Of a DNA stretch of 64,000 nucleotides, positions 1 through 8,041 are shown one piece after another. The notes beneath the pieces are model-generated. The model made no database searches and had not been told where the DNA came from. It was given only the letters and a program-made list of their open reading frames with translations. The stretch's first letter is position 1; each line of letters opens with the position of its first letter. This DNA comes from Acidimicrobiaceae bacterium (GTDB taxonomy: Bacteria > Actinomycetota > Acidimicrobiia > Acidimicrobiales > Ilumatobacteraceae). The stretch is taken from positions 1 to 64,000 of the forward strand of contig JACJWG010000003.1 in NCBI GenBank assembly GCA_020637235.1. Direction: 5' to 3'. Made by a program: the position numbers and the translations under genes.

Positions 1-648
1 AAGGACCTGCGGATCGAACGTCGCAGCCGGGTGGTGGTGAACCAGGTGCTCCCGTTCGCCGCGCTGGTGATGGTGCTGTTCGCGTTCGCGCTCGACACCG
101 ACGAGGTGCTCGAACGCACCGCGCCCGGCCTGGTGTGGCTCGGCACGATCTTCAGCCTGCTCATCGTCGTGCAACGGGCCTTCGCCGTCGAGACGTCCGA
201 CGGTGCACTCGACGCCCTACGGGTGGCCGGCGTCGACCCGTCGGGCATCTTCCTCGGCAAGTCGATGGCGCTCGCCGTGCAGCTGCTGGCGCTCGAGCTG
301 TTGCTGCTCGTGCTCGCGATCGTGCTCTACCGGTCCGAGCTCGACGGCCCCGGCGCCGTGCTCTTGGTCACCACCTTGATCCCCGCTACCACCGGTCTCG
401 CCTTCGTCGGTACGCTCTACGGCGGTCTCGCCGCCGGGGCCAGAGGACGCGAGACGCTGCTCCCGCTCCTGTTGTTCCCGGTGGTGGCGCCCGTACTGAT
501 CGGTGCGACTCGAGCGACGGAAGCGGCGCTCGGCGCCGGCAACGCCGCGACGGACGAGGGCTGGCCCTGGGTGGGCATGCTGATGATCTTCGCGGCGCTG
601 TTCGGCGTCGGCGGCACGGCGGCGTTCGGTCCGCTCGTGGAGGAATAG
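1..648 (+). CDS. ccmB: CcmB, heme exporter membrane subunit (5' end outside window)
   Basis: CcmB is the membrane subunit that works with the CcmA ATPase and CcmC to deliver heme to CcmE during System I cytochrome c maturation. The reading frame is open from the first base and already reads as CcmB (a KDLR..RR motif just before the first hydrophobic segment), so the true start lies upstream, probably next to ccmA. About six hydrophobic segments are visible, and the visible 215 residues are close to the usual 220. It ends 14 bp before ccmC, in one operon. The in-frame GTG at 31 is probably internal. Identification rests on family resemblance plus the operon. Confidence 0.88.
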   Translation, partial: KDLRIERRSRVVVNQVLPFAALVMVLFAFALDTDEVLERTAPGLVWLGTIFSLLIVVQRAFAVETSDGALDALRVAGVDPSGIFLGKSMALAVQLLALELLLLVLAIVLYRSELDGPGAVLLVTTLIPATTGLAFVGTLYGGLAAGARGRETLLPLLLFPVVAPVLIGATRATEAALGAGNAATDEGWPWVGMLMIFAALFGVGGTAAFGPLVEE

Positions 649-662
649 GAACGAGGACAACC

Positions 663-1469
663 GTGGTCACGACACCTGCTCCCACCCCGCCCGGGGCCGT
701 GGCCGCCGCCCCGGCCGGCACCGGCACCACCTTCACCCGATGGCTCGGCGCGCTCACGCTCGTCGCCATGGCGGTGCTCACGCTGTTCGGCCTGGTCATC
801 TCGCCTGCCGACCAGGTGCAGGGCGACAGCGTCCGCATCCTGTACGTCCACGTCGGCACGGTCTGGGTCGCATACCTCGCGTTCGTGGTGACCGCGATCT
901 CGTCGGCGGCGTACCTCTGGAGGCGCACCTCGTCGCTCACCTGGGACCGCATCGCCGGGGCCAGCGCCGAGATCGGCGTGCTGTTCATGGCCGTCACCCT
1001 GCTCACCGGGGCGCTCTGGGGCCGGATCAGCTGGGGCACGTTCTGGGTGTGGGACGCCCGGGTCACCACGACCGCGTTTCTGTTCATCACCTACGTCGGC
1101 TATCTCGCCGTGCGCGGCCTCGGGGGCAGCCACCAGCAGCGTGCCCGGCGGTCGGCGGTGGTGGCGCTGCTCGCGGTGCTCGAGATCCCGCTCGTCCACT
1201 TCAGCGTGAAGCTGTGGCGCAGCGTGCACCAGGACGCCAGCGTCGCCGGTCGTGGCGACGTCACCCTCGACGACACGATGCTGTTCACCCTGCTCCTCGG
1301 CGTGGTGGCCTTCACGATGCTCTACGCCTGGTACGTGTTGCACCGCCAGCGCGTGCTCGCGATGGAGGACGCGATCGACGACAAGGGGCTCGACCTCGCC
1401 CTCGCCGAACGCCGTCGCGAGGCCACCACCACCACGCCCACCGGGCTCGTGATCGGCGAGACGCACTGA
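663..1469 (+). CDS. ccmC: CcmC, heme handling protein
   Basis: CcmC is an integral membrane protein that presents heme to the chaperone CcmE. The protein (268 aa, GTG start at 663) has a Pro/Ala-rich cytoplasmic leader of about 25 residues and then six membrane segments. The family tryptophan-rich motif is present (WGTFWVWDAR, near residue 125), as are the flanking histidines: VHVGT near residue 62 and HFSVKLWRSVH near 180. The frame is open upstream into ccmB, but homology begins only after 663. Its stop codon overlaps the ccmD start by one base, so translation is probably coupled. Confidence 0.93.
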   Translation: MVTTPAPTPPGAVAAAPAGTGTTFTRWLGALTLVAMAVLTLFGLVISPADQVQGDSVRILYVHVGTVWVAYLAFVVTAISSAAYLWRRTSSLTWDRIAGASAEIGVLFMAVTLLTGALWGRISWGTFWVWDARVTTTAFLFITYVGYLAVRGLGGSHQQRARRSAVVALLAVLEIPLVHFSVKLWRSVHQDASVAGRGDVTLDDTMLFTLLLGVVAFTMLYAWYVLHRQRVLAMEDAIDDKGLDLALAERRREATTTTPTGLVIGETH

Positions 1470-1603
1470 TGGACGACCTGGGATTCATCCTGCTCAGCTA
1501 TCTCGCGACCTTCGGCGGCACCGCCGCCCTGGTGTGGCAGGTGCTGCGCCGCGGCCGGGCGCTCGCTCGCCAGCTGCCCGACGAGGACAAGCCGTGGATC
1601 TGA
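1469..1603 (+). CDS. ccmD: CcmD-like small membrane protein
   Basis: This is a 44-residue protein with one hydrophobic segment (residues 5-24) followed by a basic stretch RRGRALARQ. That is the size and topology of CcmD, which helps release holo-CcmE from CcmABC. The ATG overlaps the ccmC stop, and the 3' end overlaps the GTG of ccmE by ten bases. Such small proteins have little sequence signature, so position between ccmC and ccmE is the main evidence. Confidence 0.75.
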   Translation: MDDLGFILLSYLATFGGTAALVWQVLRRGRALARQLPDEDKPWI

Positions 1604-2073
1604 GCCCACGACACGACGAGGCGGCCCCGCCGCCTCCCACTCGTCGACGCAAGCCGTGGCCGGCGATCGTGCTCCTCGTCGTCGTCCTCGCCGGTGGTGT
1701 GGTGCTGGTGACGCAGTTCCTCGGGTCGGCGATCGACTACTACTGCAACGTCGACGAGGTCGGCACCAAGGACGGCTGTGAGGAAGGCCGTCGGCTCCGC
1801 GTGCAGGGCACCGTGGAAGCCGGCTCGATCGCCACCGAGGGCAACGCGACCACGTTCCTCATCGCGTTCGGCGGGGAAGAGCTCATGGTGCGCTACGACG
1901 GCGATCCCGGCGGCGTGTTCCAGGAGTGCATCCCGGTGGTCGTGCACGGTCGCCTGCAATCCGACGGCGTGTTCGACGGCGACCGGGTCGAGGTGAAGCA
2001 CTCCAACGAGTACGAAGCCGAGAACCCCGACCGCGTCGACGACTCGAACGACGTCTGCCCGGAGACCCCGTGA
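1594..2073 (+). CDS. ccmE: CcmE, periplasmic heme chaperone
   Basis: CcmE binds heme covalently and passes it to the CcmF/H ligase. The 159-residue protein has a short basic N-terminus, one signal anchor (about residues 23-43) and an OB-fold domain. The heme-binding motif HxxxY is present as H-S-N-E-Y near residue 136, so this is the His-type and not the CxxxY variant. Two extra cysteines in the insert after the anchor (near residues 51 and 63, YYC..DGC) are unusual and could form a disulfide. The GTG at 1594 was chosen because residues upstream of it belong to ccmD. The stop overlaps the ccmF start. Confidence 0.9.
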   Translation: MDLSPRHDEAAPPPPTRRRKPWPAIVLLVVVLAGGVVLVTQFLGSAIDYYCNVDEVGTKDGCEEGRRLRVQGTVEAGSIATEGNATTFLIAFGGEELMVRYDGDPGGVFQECIPVVVHGRLQSDGVFDGDRVEVKHSNEYEAENPDRVDDSNDVCPETP

Positions 2074-4088
2074 CGGCGGCCAGCATCAACGGGGTGCTCG
2101 GGCACTCCGCGCTGATGGTGGGGCTCGTGGCGTCGCTGTTCGGCGCGCTGGCGCTCGGCTACGCCACCGTCACCGGCGATCGCCGGCTCATGCGCACCGC
2201 GCCCAACTACGCGTGGCTGGCCGGCGCGGCGGGGGTACTCGCGAGCGCCGTGATGCTGCACGCGCTGCTCACTTACGACTTCGACCTGCAGTACGTGCAG
2301 GACGTCGGGTCGCGCTCGACGCCCACGCTCTACAACATCGCCGCACTGTGGAGCGCGCTCGAGGGCAGCATCCTGCTCTGGCTGTTCGTGCTGGCGGGCT
2401 ACACCGCAGTCCTGATGCGCCGCTACCGCCAGCGCCTGGACGACCCGCTGATCGCCTGGACCCTGGTCGTGATGTTCGTGGTGTCGGCGTTCTTCTTCTT
2501 CCTGGCGTTCGGGCCGACCGACGTGTTCGCGACCGGCGCACCCGGGGTGACCGACGGGCCCGGACCCAACCCGCTGTTGCAGAACCACATCCTCGTGATG
2601 TTCCACCCACCGATCCTGTACCTCGGCTACGTGGGGTTCACGGTGCCGTTCGCCTTCGCGATGGCGGCACTGATCACCGGCCGCGTCGGCGAGGGATGGC
2701 TGCTCGAGACCCGCCGCTTCGCGCTCGTCGTGTGGGGCTTCCTCAGCATCGGCATCCTGCTCGGCGGCTGGTGGAGTTACGAGGTGCTCGGGTGGAGCGG
2801 CGTGTGGGCGTGGGACCCGGTCGAGAACGCGAGCTTCCTGCCCTGGCTCACCGGCACCGCGTACATCCACTCGGTGCTCGTGCAGGAGCGCCGCGGCATG
2901 CTGCGCGTGTGGAACATCAGCCTGCTGGTGGCCACGTTCGCACTCACGATCCTCGGTACGTTCCTCACCCGCAGCGGCGTCATCAACAGTGTGCACGCGT
3001 TCGCCGACGGCACCATCGGGCCATGGCTGCTCGGCTTCTTCGGCGTGATCGTGGTCGTGTCGCTCGGGCTGATCGGCTGGCGCGGCGACCGGCTGCGCTC
3101 GCCCGGCGCGATCGACTCGCCGGTGTCGCGGGAGGGCGCGTTCCTCGCGAACAACGTGATCTTCACCGTGTTCGCGTTCGTGGTGCTGCTCGGCACCGTG
3201 TTCCCCCTGATCGTCGAGGCGCTGCAGGACCGGCGCATCGCCGTCGGCCAGCCGTTCTTCGACCGGCTCACCATGCCGATCGGGTTGGTGCTGCTGTTCC
3301 TGATGGCCGTCGCGCCGGTGCTGCCGTGGCGCAAGGCCAGCGGCGAGCTCCTGCGCGACCGCCTGTTCGTGCCGGCCGTCGTCGGTGCGATCAGCCTCGC
3401 CGTCGCGGTGGCGGTGGGCGCCGATCAGTGGGCGTCGCTCACCGCGTTCGCGCTCGGCGGGTTCGCCGCCGGTGCGGCGGGTCGGCAACTCGCGCTCGCC
3501 ACGCGGCGCCAGGGCTGGCGGGGCCTCGTCGGTCGCGCGAACGGCGGGATGATCGTGCACCTCGGCATCATCCTCATCGCCGTCGCGCTGGCCGCCTCGA
3601 ACGGCTACACCCGGGTCGCCGAGTTCACGATGCGCGTGGGCGAACCGGTCGCGTTCGACGGCCACACCTTCGAACTGCTCGGCATCGAGGAGTTCGAGAC
3701 CGAACGCAGCCAGGGTCTGAAGGCGCAGGTGAGCATCGACGGCGGCCAGGCATACGCGCCGGCGCTCACCCGCTTCCTCAACATGGGCACCGACATCGGC
3801 ACGCCGAGCGTGCGGACCGGCTTCACGAAGGACATCTACCTCACGCTCGAGCAGGCCACGGAGGCCGGCGCGACCGAGGCGCAGATCAAGGTGTTCATCA
3901 AGCCGATGATCCTGTGGATGTGGATCGGCGGCGGACTCGTCGCGATCGGCACCGTGCTGGCCGCGTTCCCCGGACGTCGTCGCCGCAACCCGATCGCACC
4001 CGTGTCGGCCGCCGCCGGAGCCGACGTACCGCCGGCCGGTGCCGACGCGTCCGCCGAACGCGACGAGCCGGAGGGCGTGCATGTCTGA
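2070..4088 (+). CDS. ccmF: CcmF, cytochrome c heme lyase subunit
   Basis: CcmF is the large heme lyase subunit that attaches heme to apocytochrome c. The 672-residue protein has many membrane segments. It carries the WWD-type heme-handling signature (WAWDPVENASFLPWLTG, about residues 247-263) and the conserved histidine of GTAYIHS just after it. The GTG start at 2070 overlaps the ccmE stop as GTGA. The last membrane segment precedes a hydrophilic Arg/Ala/Asp tail. It overlaps ccmG by eight bases. Confidence 0.95.
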   Translation: MTAASINGVLGHSALMVGLVASLFGALALGYATVTGDRRLMRTAPNYAWLAGAAGVLASAVMLHALLTYDFDLQYVQDVGSRSTPTLYNIAALWSALEGSILLWLFVLAGYTAVLMRRYRQRLDDPLIAWTLVVMFVVSAFFFFLAFGPTDVFATGAPGVTDGPGPNPLLQNHILVMFHPPILYLGYVGFTVPFAFAMAALITGRVGEGWLLETRRFALVVWGFLSIGILLGGWWSYEVLGWSGVWAWDPVENASFLPWLTGTAYIHSVLVQERRGMLRVWNISLLVATFALTILGTFLTRSGVINSVHAFADGTIGPWLLGFFGVIVVVSLGLIGWRGDRLRSPGAIDSPVSREGAFLANNVIFTVFAFVVLLGTVFPLIVEALQDRRIAVGQPFFDRLTMPIGLVLLFLMAVAPVLPWRKASGELLRDRLFVPAVVGAISLAVAVAVGADQWASLTAFALGGFAAGAAGRQLALATRRQGWRGLVGRANGGMIVHLGIILIAVALAASNGYTRVAEFTMRVGEPVAFDGHTFELLGIEEFETERSQGLKAQVSIDGGQAYAPALTRFLNMGTDIGTPSVRTGFTKDIYLTLEQATEAGATEAQIKVFIKPMILWMWIGGGLVAIGTVLAAFPGRRRRNPIAPVSAAAGADVPPAGADASAERDEPEGVHV

Positions 4089-4686
4089 GCCGGGCGGCAC
4101 CGTCGTCGGGGAATCCGACGGGCCCGCTGCATCCGAGGTACCGTCGCGTCGCCTCGCTCCGTTCGTCGCGCTCGCGGTCGCACTCGTGCTGGCCGGGCTG
4201 TTCGTGGTGCTCGCCGGGAGCGACGGAGGCGGCGGCGACTCGGTCGAGTCGTTCCTCATCGGCCGTCCGGCACCGTCGGTGGTGAGCACCACCCTCGACG
4301 ACGAACCGTTCGACCTCAGCCGTCGGAAGGGCAGCTGGGTGGTCATCAACTTCTTCGATCCGTCCTGCGTGCCGTGCGTGGCCGAACACCCCGAACTCGT
4401 CGCGCTGGCCGATCAGCAGGCGCAGATCGCGGACGGCGCCGAGGTGTACACGATCGTCAACCGCGGCACCGACGAGTCGGTCCAGGCCTTCTTCGACGCG
4501 AACGGCGGCGACTGGCCGATCGTGCGCGACCCGTCGGGGAGCGCGTCCGTCGCCTTCGGCGTCGCCCAGGTGCCCGAGACGTGGATCATCGATCCGTTCG
4601 GAGTGGTGCGGGCGCGCTGGGCCGGCGAGATCACCGCCGACGCCGTCGGCGCACAGCTGCAGGCGATGCGCGAGGGGCGCGCCTGA
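4081..4686 (+). CDS. ccmG: CcmG/ResA-type thiol-disulfide oxidoreductase
   Basis: This is a membrane-anchored thioredoxin-fold protein (201 aa) that keeps the apocytochrome CxxCH cysteines reduced. It has an N-terminal cytoplasmic stretch, a signal anchor (about residues 25-47), and a thioredoxin domain with the redox motif SCVPC near residue 99 and the cis-proline loop QVPETW near 164. The ATG at 4081 lies inside the end of ccmF and the stop overlaps ccmH by three bases. It could equally be named DsbE or ResA; the operon decides for CcmG. Confidence 0.9.
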   Translation: MSEPGGTVVGESDGPAASEVPSRRLAPFVALAVALVLAGLFVVLAGSDGGGGDSVESFLIGRPAPSVVSTTLDDEPFDLSRRKGSWVVINFFDPSCVPCVAEHPELVALADQQAQIADGAEVYTIVNRGTDESVQAFFDANGGDWPIVRDPSGSASVAFGVAQVPETWIIDPFGVVRARWAGEITADAVGAQLQAMREGRA

Positions 4687-5201
4687 TGGCAGCGACCACC
4701 TATCAGCGGGTGAAGCGCGGGCCGGGCTGGATCGTGCTCGCCGTCGTGGTGGTCGCCCTGATGGCCTACGGCGTCGGCCGCACCGACGGACGGTTGAGCC
4801 CAGCCGAGCGGGTCGAGTCGATCAGCAAGCGGCTGGCCTGCCCGGTGTGCGACGGCGAGAGCGTGTTCGAGTCGCGCAACACCGCGTCGAACGCGATCCG
4901 CAACGAGATCGAGGTGCAGGTCGCCGGCGGCGTGGCGAGCGACGACGAGATCATCACCTTCATCGAGCAGCGCTACGGCGGTCAGGTGCTGCTGGTGCCG
5001 AAGGCGGAGGGCGTCGACGCGCTCGTGTGGATCCTGCCGGTGGTGGCTGCGGTCGCCGGCGTGACGGGGCTCGCGCTCGTGTTCCGCACGTGGCAGCGGG
5101 CGGGCACCGGGTCGGTCACCGACGACGACCGGGCGTTGGTGGAACGGGCGCTGCGCGACGAGCGGGGCGCGCGCGACGACCACGACGAGCCGGAGCGCTG
5201 A
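4686..5201 (+). CDS. ccmH: CcmH, apocytochrome thiol reductase subunit
   Basis: CcmH is a small membrane-tethered protein (171 aa) that reduces or holds the heme-binding cysteines of apocytochrome c. It has a first membrane segment (residues 15-34), the diagnostic LACPVC motif near residue 55 (family consensus LRCPVC), a three-helix domain, and a second membrane segment near residues 111-132. The start codon overlaps the ccmG stop. The acidic, arginine-rich tail is typical of short actinobacterial versions. Confidence 0.92.
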   Translation: MAATTYQRVKRGPGWIVLAVVVVALMAYGVGRTDGRLSPAERVESISKRLACPVCDGESVFESRNTASNAIRNEIEVQVAGGVASDDEIITFIEQRYGGQVLLVPKAEGVDALVWILPVVAAVAGVTGLALVFRTWQRAGTGSVTDDDRALVERALRDERGARDDHDEPER

Positions 5202-5203
5202 GC

Positions 5204-5986
5204 GTGGCGATCGATCCGGACGAGCTCGCCCGACTCGAGGAGGAACGGCGGTTCCTGCTCCGCTCGATCGACGATCTCGACCGTGAACACGCAGCCGGCG
5301 ACGTCGACCCCGCCGACTACCAGTCGCTGCGCGACGGCTACGTGGCCCGTGCGGCTGCCGTGCTGCGCACCATCGAGCACGGACGGTCGGCGCTGCCCCC
5401 GAAGCGCAAGATGCGTCCGGCGGTGATCGGTGCCTGGGTGGCCGGCACCCTGGTGGTCGGCGCCGTCGGCGGGTGGGCGGTGGCTCGGTACTCGGGTCAG
5501 CGCGAAGCCGGCCAGACCATGACCGGCGGCCTCCCGGCCGACGAGGTGGCGGTCGCGCTCACCGAGGCCCGGGCGCTGATGGCACGAGGCGACTACAGCG
5601 GCGCGTTCGAGCGCTTCCAGCGAGTGAGCGAGATCGATCCCGACAACGCCGAGGCGCGTACCTACACCGCGTGGATCCTCGTGCTCAACAGCGCGTCCAC
5701 CACCGACACCGAACTGCGCACGGCGTCGCTCGACGCCGCGCTCGTGGCCTTCGCCGGGGTCGTCAGCGACGAACCCGGCTACGCCGACGCGCACTGCCTG
5801 TACGCGGTCACCGCCGGCAGGTTCCTCGACGAGCCCGACGTCGAGCTGGCTCGGACCCAAGGTGAGCTGTGCCTCGCGAGCAACCCACCGGCCGACATCG
5901 AAGGTCTGGTGCAGTCGTTCCTCGACGGCCTGGACGACGGCCTGGACGACGGCCTGGAAGACCCACCTGCGACGTCGGCGCCCTGA
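5204..5986 (+). CDS. CcmI-like TPR membrane protein
   Basis: This 260-residue protein begins at a GTG two bases after the ccmH stop. An N-terminal coiled-coil region rich in Glu and Arg (residues 4-60) precedes one membrane segment (about 71-90). A periplasmic part follows with a tetratricopeptide repeat (LMARGDYSGAFERFQRV.DPDNAEA, about 122-150). This layout matches CcmI or NrfG-like proteins, which bring apocytochrome c to the heme lyase. The C-terminus has a short repeat of LDDG units (three near-copies of 12 bases). Operon position supports a maturation role; the exact name is inferred. Confidence 0.75.
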   Translation: MAIDPDELARLEEERRFLLRSIDDLDREHAAGDVDPADYQSLRDGYVARAAAVLRTIEHGRSALPPKRKMRPAVIGAWVAGTLVVGAVGGWAVARYSGQREAGQTMTGGLPADEVAVALTEARALMARGDYSGAFERFQRVSEIDPDNAEARTYTAWILVLNSASTTDTELRTASLDAALVAFAGVVSDEPGYADAHCLYAVTAGRFLDEPDVELARTQGELCLASNPPADIEGLVQSFLDGLDDGLDDGLEDPPATSAP

Positions 5987-5989
5987 CCG

Positions 5990-6451
5990 TTACGACGGCG
6001 GGGGCGTCACCTCGGCGGTCGTGATCTCACCGGTCGCGCCGCGCTCGAGCCGCCACACCGTCGCCTTGCGCCAGTCGGGTCGCCCGACCACGTGGCACCC
6101 GCGGCGCACGAGTGCGTCGATCGTCTCGGGGATCAGATCGCCGTGGCTGCACAGCACCGCCTGGTCGGGGAGGTCGGCGAGCAGCTCGAGAACGGCCTCG
6201 AACGGGCCGTCCTCGGCGAGGCGTTCGTCGGCGACGACCTCGAGATCGCAGAGGCGGCCGAGCGGCTCGAGGGTCTGCACACATCGCAGGTACGGGCTGC
6301 TGACGAGCCGTGACGGTGCGACCGCCGCCAGGACGACGGCGAGCTGATCGGCCTGGACACGTCCCTTGTTCGACAGCGGTCGCAGCCGGTCGTCGTCGTC
6401 CCAGTCCGACCGGCTGCCCGCCTTCGCATGGCGGATGAGGAACAGCGTCAT
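5990..6451 (-). CDS. sixA: SixA-type phosphohistidine phosphatase
   Basis: This is a 153-residue histidine phosphatase of the SixA branch. The catalytic RHAKA motif is at residues 7-11, a second arginine lies in SSPYLRCVQT (near 53-62), and the second histidine in VLCSHGD (near 100). SixA removes phosphate from histidine on phosphotransfer proteins; the target in this organism is unknown. The ATG overlaps the stop of the upstream DUF4328 gene as ATGA. Its stop lies only three bases from the convergent CcmI-like gene, with no terminator between them. Confidence 0.85.
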   Translation of the reverse strand: MTLFLIRHAKAGSRSDWDDDDRLRPLSNKGRVQADQLAVVLAAVAPSRLVSSPYLRCVQTLEPLGRLCDLEVVADERLAEDGPFEAVLELLADLPDQAVLCSHGDLIPETIDALVRRGCHVVGRPDWRKATVWRLERGATGEITTAEVTPPPS

Positions 6452-7275
6452 GCCTCGCGAGTCGCGGCCATGTGCCGCTGCGACAGTTGCCGCACCGCCA
6501 TCAGGTACACGATCGTCGTGCCGATGCCGATCACCGACAGCACGACGTTGATCGTCGCGTAGTCGACGAGCCGTTCGGCCAGTGCGTCGGCGTCGATGTC
6601 CTGGAAGTTGGTGAACACGCCCGCCGACGTGACGAAGCCGGCCACCGGCACCAGGCCGTACAGCACCCACCACAGGTCGAACAGCGGGTTGGTGCGCCCT
6701 CGTTTCCACGACGGGTCGCCTGGCGCGACCGACGGGTCCGAGCCACGCCACAGTTCGCGGAACATGAACCACGGCAGCACGTAGATCGCACAGGGCGGCA
6801 GGAACCAACCGGCGATCGACCAGGCCGGCCCCCAGGTGGCCCCGGTGCGACCGAGACCCTGCAGGTTCTGGGCCATGCGATACATCATCAGGATCGTCAG
6901 CACCGCGATCGTGATCGTGAGCACCAACGACAACAGCGATGCCAGATTGCTCCCGAGGCTGTCGGTGAACGCGTCCTCCGAGATCTCGCCGTCGAGGAAC
7001 GCCTGTGCGTCGTCGCGGAAGCCGAGCAGCGACACGATGCCGAGCGCCTGCACCGGCACCATGACCGCGAGGGCGATCACGAGCCACTTGGCGATCCCGC
7101 CGATCCGCTGGAACGGCGACATCGCCCCGGCGTCGCCATAGCCCACATAGCCGGGCGGTGGACTCATCAGCGGTGGGGGCGGTGGCATGCCGGGCGGGCC
7201 CACCGCGGGAGGTGGTGCACCGGGCGGCGGCGGCATGCGGGGCGCGTCCGAAGGCGTGGAGCCGAAGTCCGTCAT
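6448..7275 (-). CDS. DUF4328 membrane protein
   Basis: This is a 275-residue protein with a Pro/Gly-rich N-terminal tail (residues 10-50, many PPPP runs) and four or five membrane segments. A conserved block after the second segment (GLGRTGATWGPAWSIAGWFLPP) matches the DUF4328 family of actinobacterial membrane proteins. The family has no known function. The proline-rich cytoplasmic tail resembles those of other actinobacterial small membrane proteins. It is translationally coupled to sixA. Confidence 0.75.
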   Translation of the reverse strand: MTDFGSTPSDAPRMPPPPGAPPPAVGPPGMPPPPPLMSPPPGYVGYGDAGAMSPFQRIGGIAKWLVIALAVMVPVQALGIVSLLGFRDDAQAFLDGEISEDAFTDSLGSNLASLLSLVLTITIAVLTILMMYRMAQNLQGLGRTGATWGPAWSIAGWFLPPCAIYVLPWFMFRELWRGSDPSVAPGDPSWKRGRTNPLFDLWWVLYGLVPVAGFVTSAGVFTNFQDIDADALAERLVDYATINVVLSVIGIGTTIVYLMAVRQLSQRHMAATREA

Positions 7276-7339
7276 GGCCGTCACGCTAGTCACGCTCGGC
7301 GCAGGTGCGTGTCGCCGCCCGGGGAGGCAGACTCGACGC

Positions 7340-7951
7340 ATGGGGTTCTTCGACCGGAATCGCAAGCAACTGATCGAGCGTGGGCTCGATCCCGAACGGC
7401 TGCCGCCCGGCCAGTACCTCACCGACCGCTTCCCCGTGCTGCACGTCGGCGACGTCCCGCACTACGAACCGGGTGCGTGGGACCTCACGATCACGGGTGC
7501 GGTCGAGCGCCCGTTCACGATCGGCTTGGACGAGTTGCGCCAGATGGCGTCGGTGACGCTCACCTTCGACATCCACTGCGTGACGAAGTGGAGCAAGTTC
7601 GACACCACGTGGACCGGCGTGCGTGTTCGCGACCTGCTCGAGCGGGCGGGGGTGCGTGCGGGCGCGACCCACGTGGTCGAACACGCCGAGTACGGCTACA
7701 CCACGAACCTGCCGCTCGCCGACATCACCACCGACGACGCGATCGTCGCGTTCGCCTACGAGGGCGAGGAGATCGAACCGATCCACGGCGGCCCGGTGCG
7801 GATCGTGGTGCCGCACCTGTACTTCTGGAAGAGCGCGAAGTGGGTGCGGGCACTCGAGGTGCTCGACCACGACCAGGCCGGTTTCTGGGAGCGCAACGGC
7901 TACCACATGTACGGCGATCCGTTCCGCGAACAGCGCCACTGGGGCGACTGA
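7340..7951 (+). CDS. YedY-like molybdopterin-dependent oxidoreductase
   Basis: This 203-residue protein belongs to the sulfite oxidase/MsrP molybdopterin fold. The sequence IHCVTKWS near residue 80 contains the cysteine that ligates molybdenum. GPVRIVVPHLYFWKSAKWVR (about 154-173) is the second conserved block of the family. No signal peptide or Tat motif is visible, so a cytoplasmic location is likely, unlike MsrP itself. The substrate is unknown. It is divergent from the DUF4328 gene and convergent with the repeat-protein gene; a strong hairpin follows. Confidence 0.85.
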   Translation: MGFFDRNRKQLIERGLDPERLPPGQYLTDRFPVLHVGDVPHYEPGAWDLTITGAVERPFTIGLDELRQMASVTLTFDIHCVTKWSKFDTTWTGVRVRDLLERAGVRAGATHVVEHAEYGYTTNLPLADITTDDAIVAFAYEGEEIEPIHGGPVRIVVPHLYFWKSAKWVRALEVLDHDQAGFWERNGYHMYGDPFREQRHWGD

Positions 7952-7989
7952 TCGCTGGATCGCCGGTGTGAGCTGCTGCCCGCACCGGT

Positions 7990-8023
7990 GAACCACCGGC
8001 CCGGGCAACCGGGCCGGTGGTTC
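7990..8023. terminator. Bidirectional hairpin terminator
   Basis: A perfect 15-bp GC-rich stem (arms 7990-8004 and 8009-8023) is closed by a GCAA tetraloop. It lies between the convergent molybdopterin protein and the repeat protein. There is no long T tract, as is common in high-GC actinobacteria. Confidence 0.75.
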
Positions 8024-8041
8024 AACGATCGTCCCGATGGA

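Noticed and set aside
1893..4349. Very long open frame on the minus strand opposite ccmE-ccmG
   Set aside because: It is antisense to well-supported ccm genes, is rich in Arg/His/Asp as expected of a GC-rich shadow frame, and has no family features.
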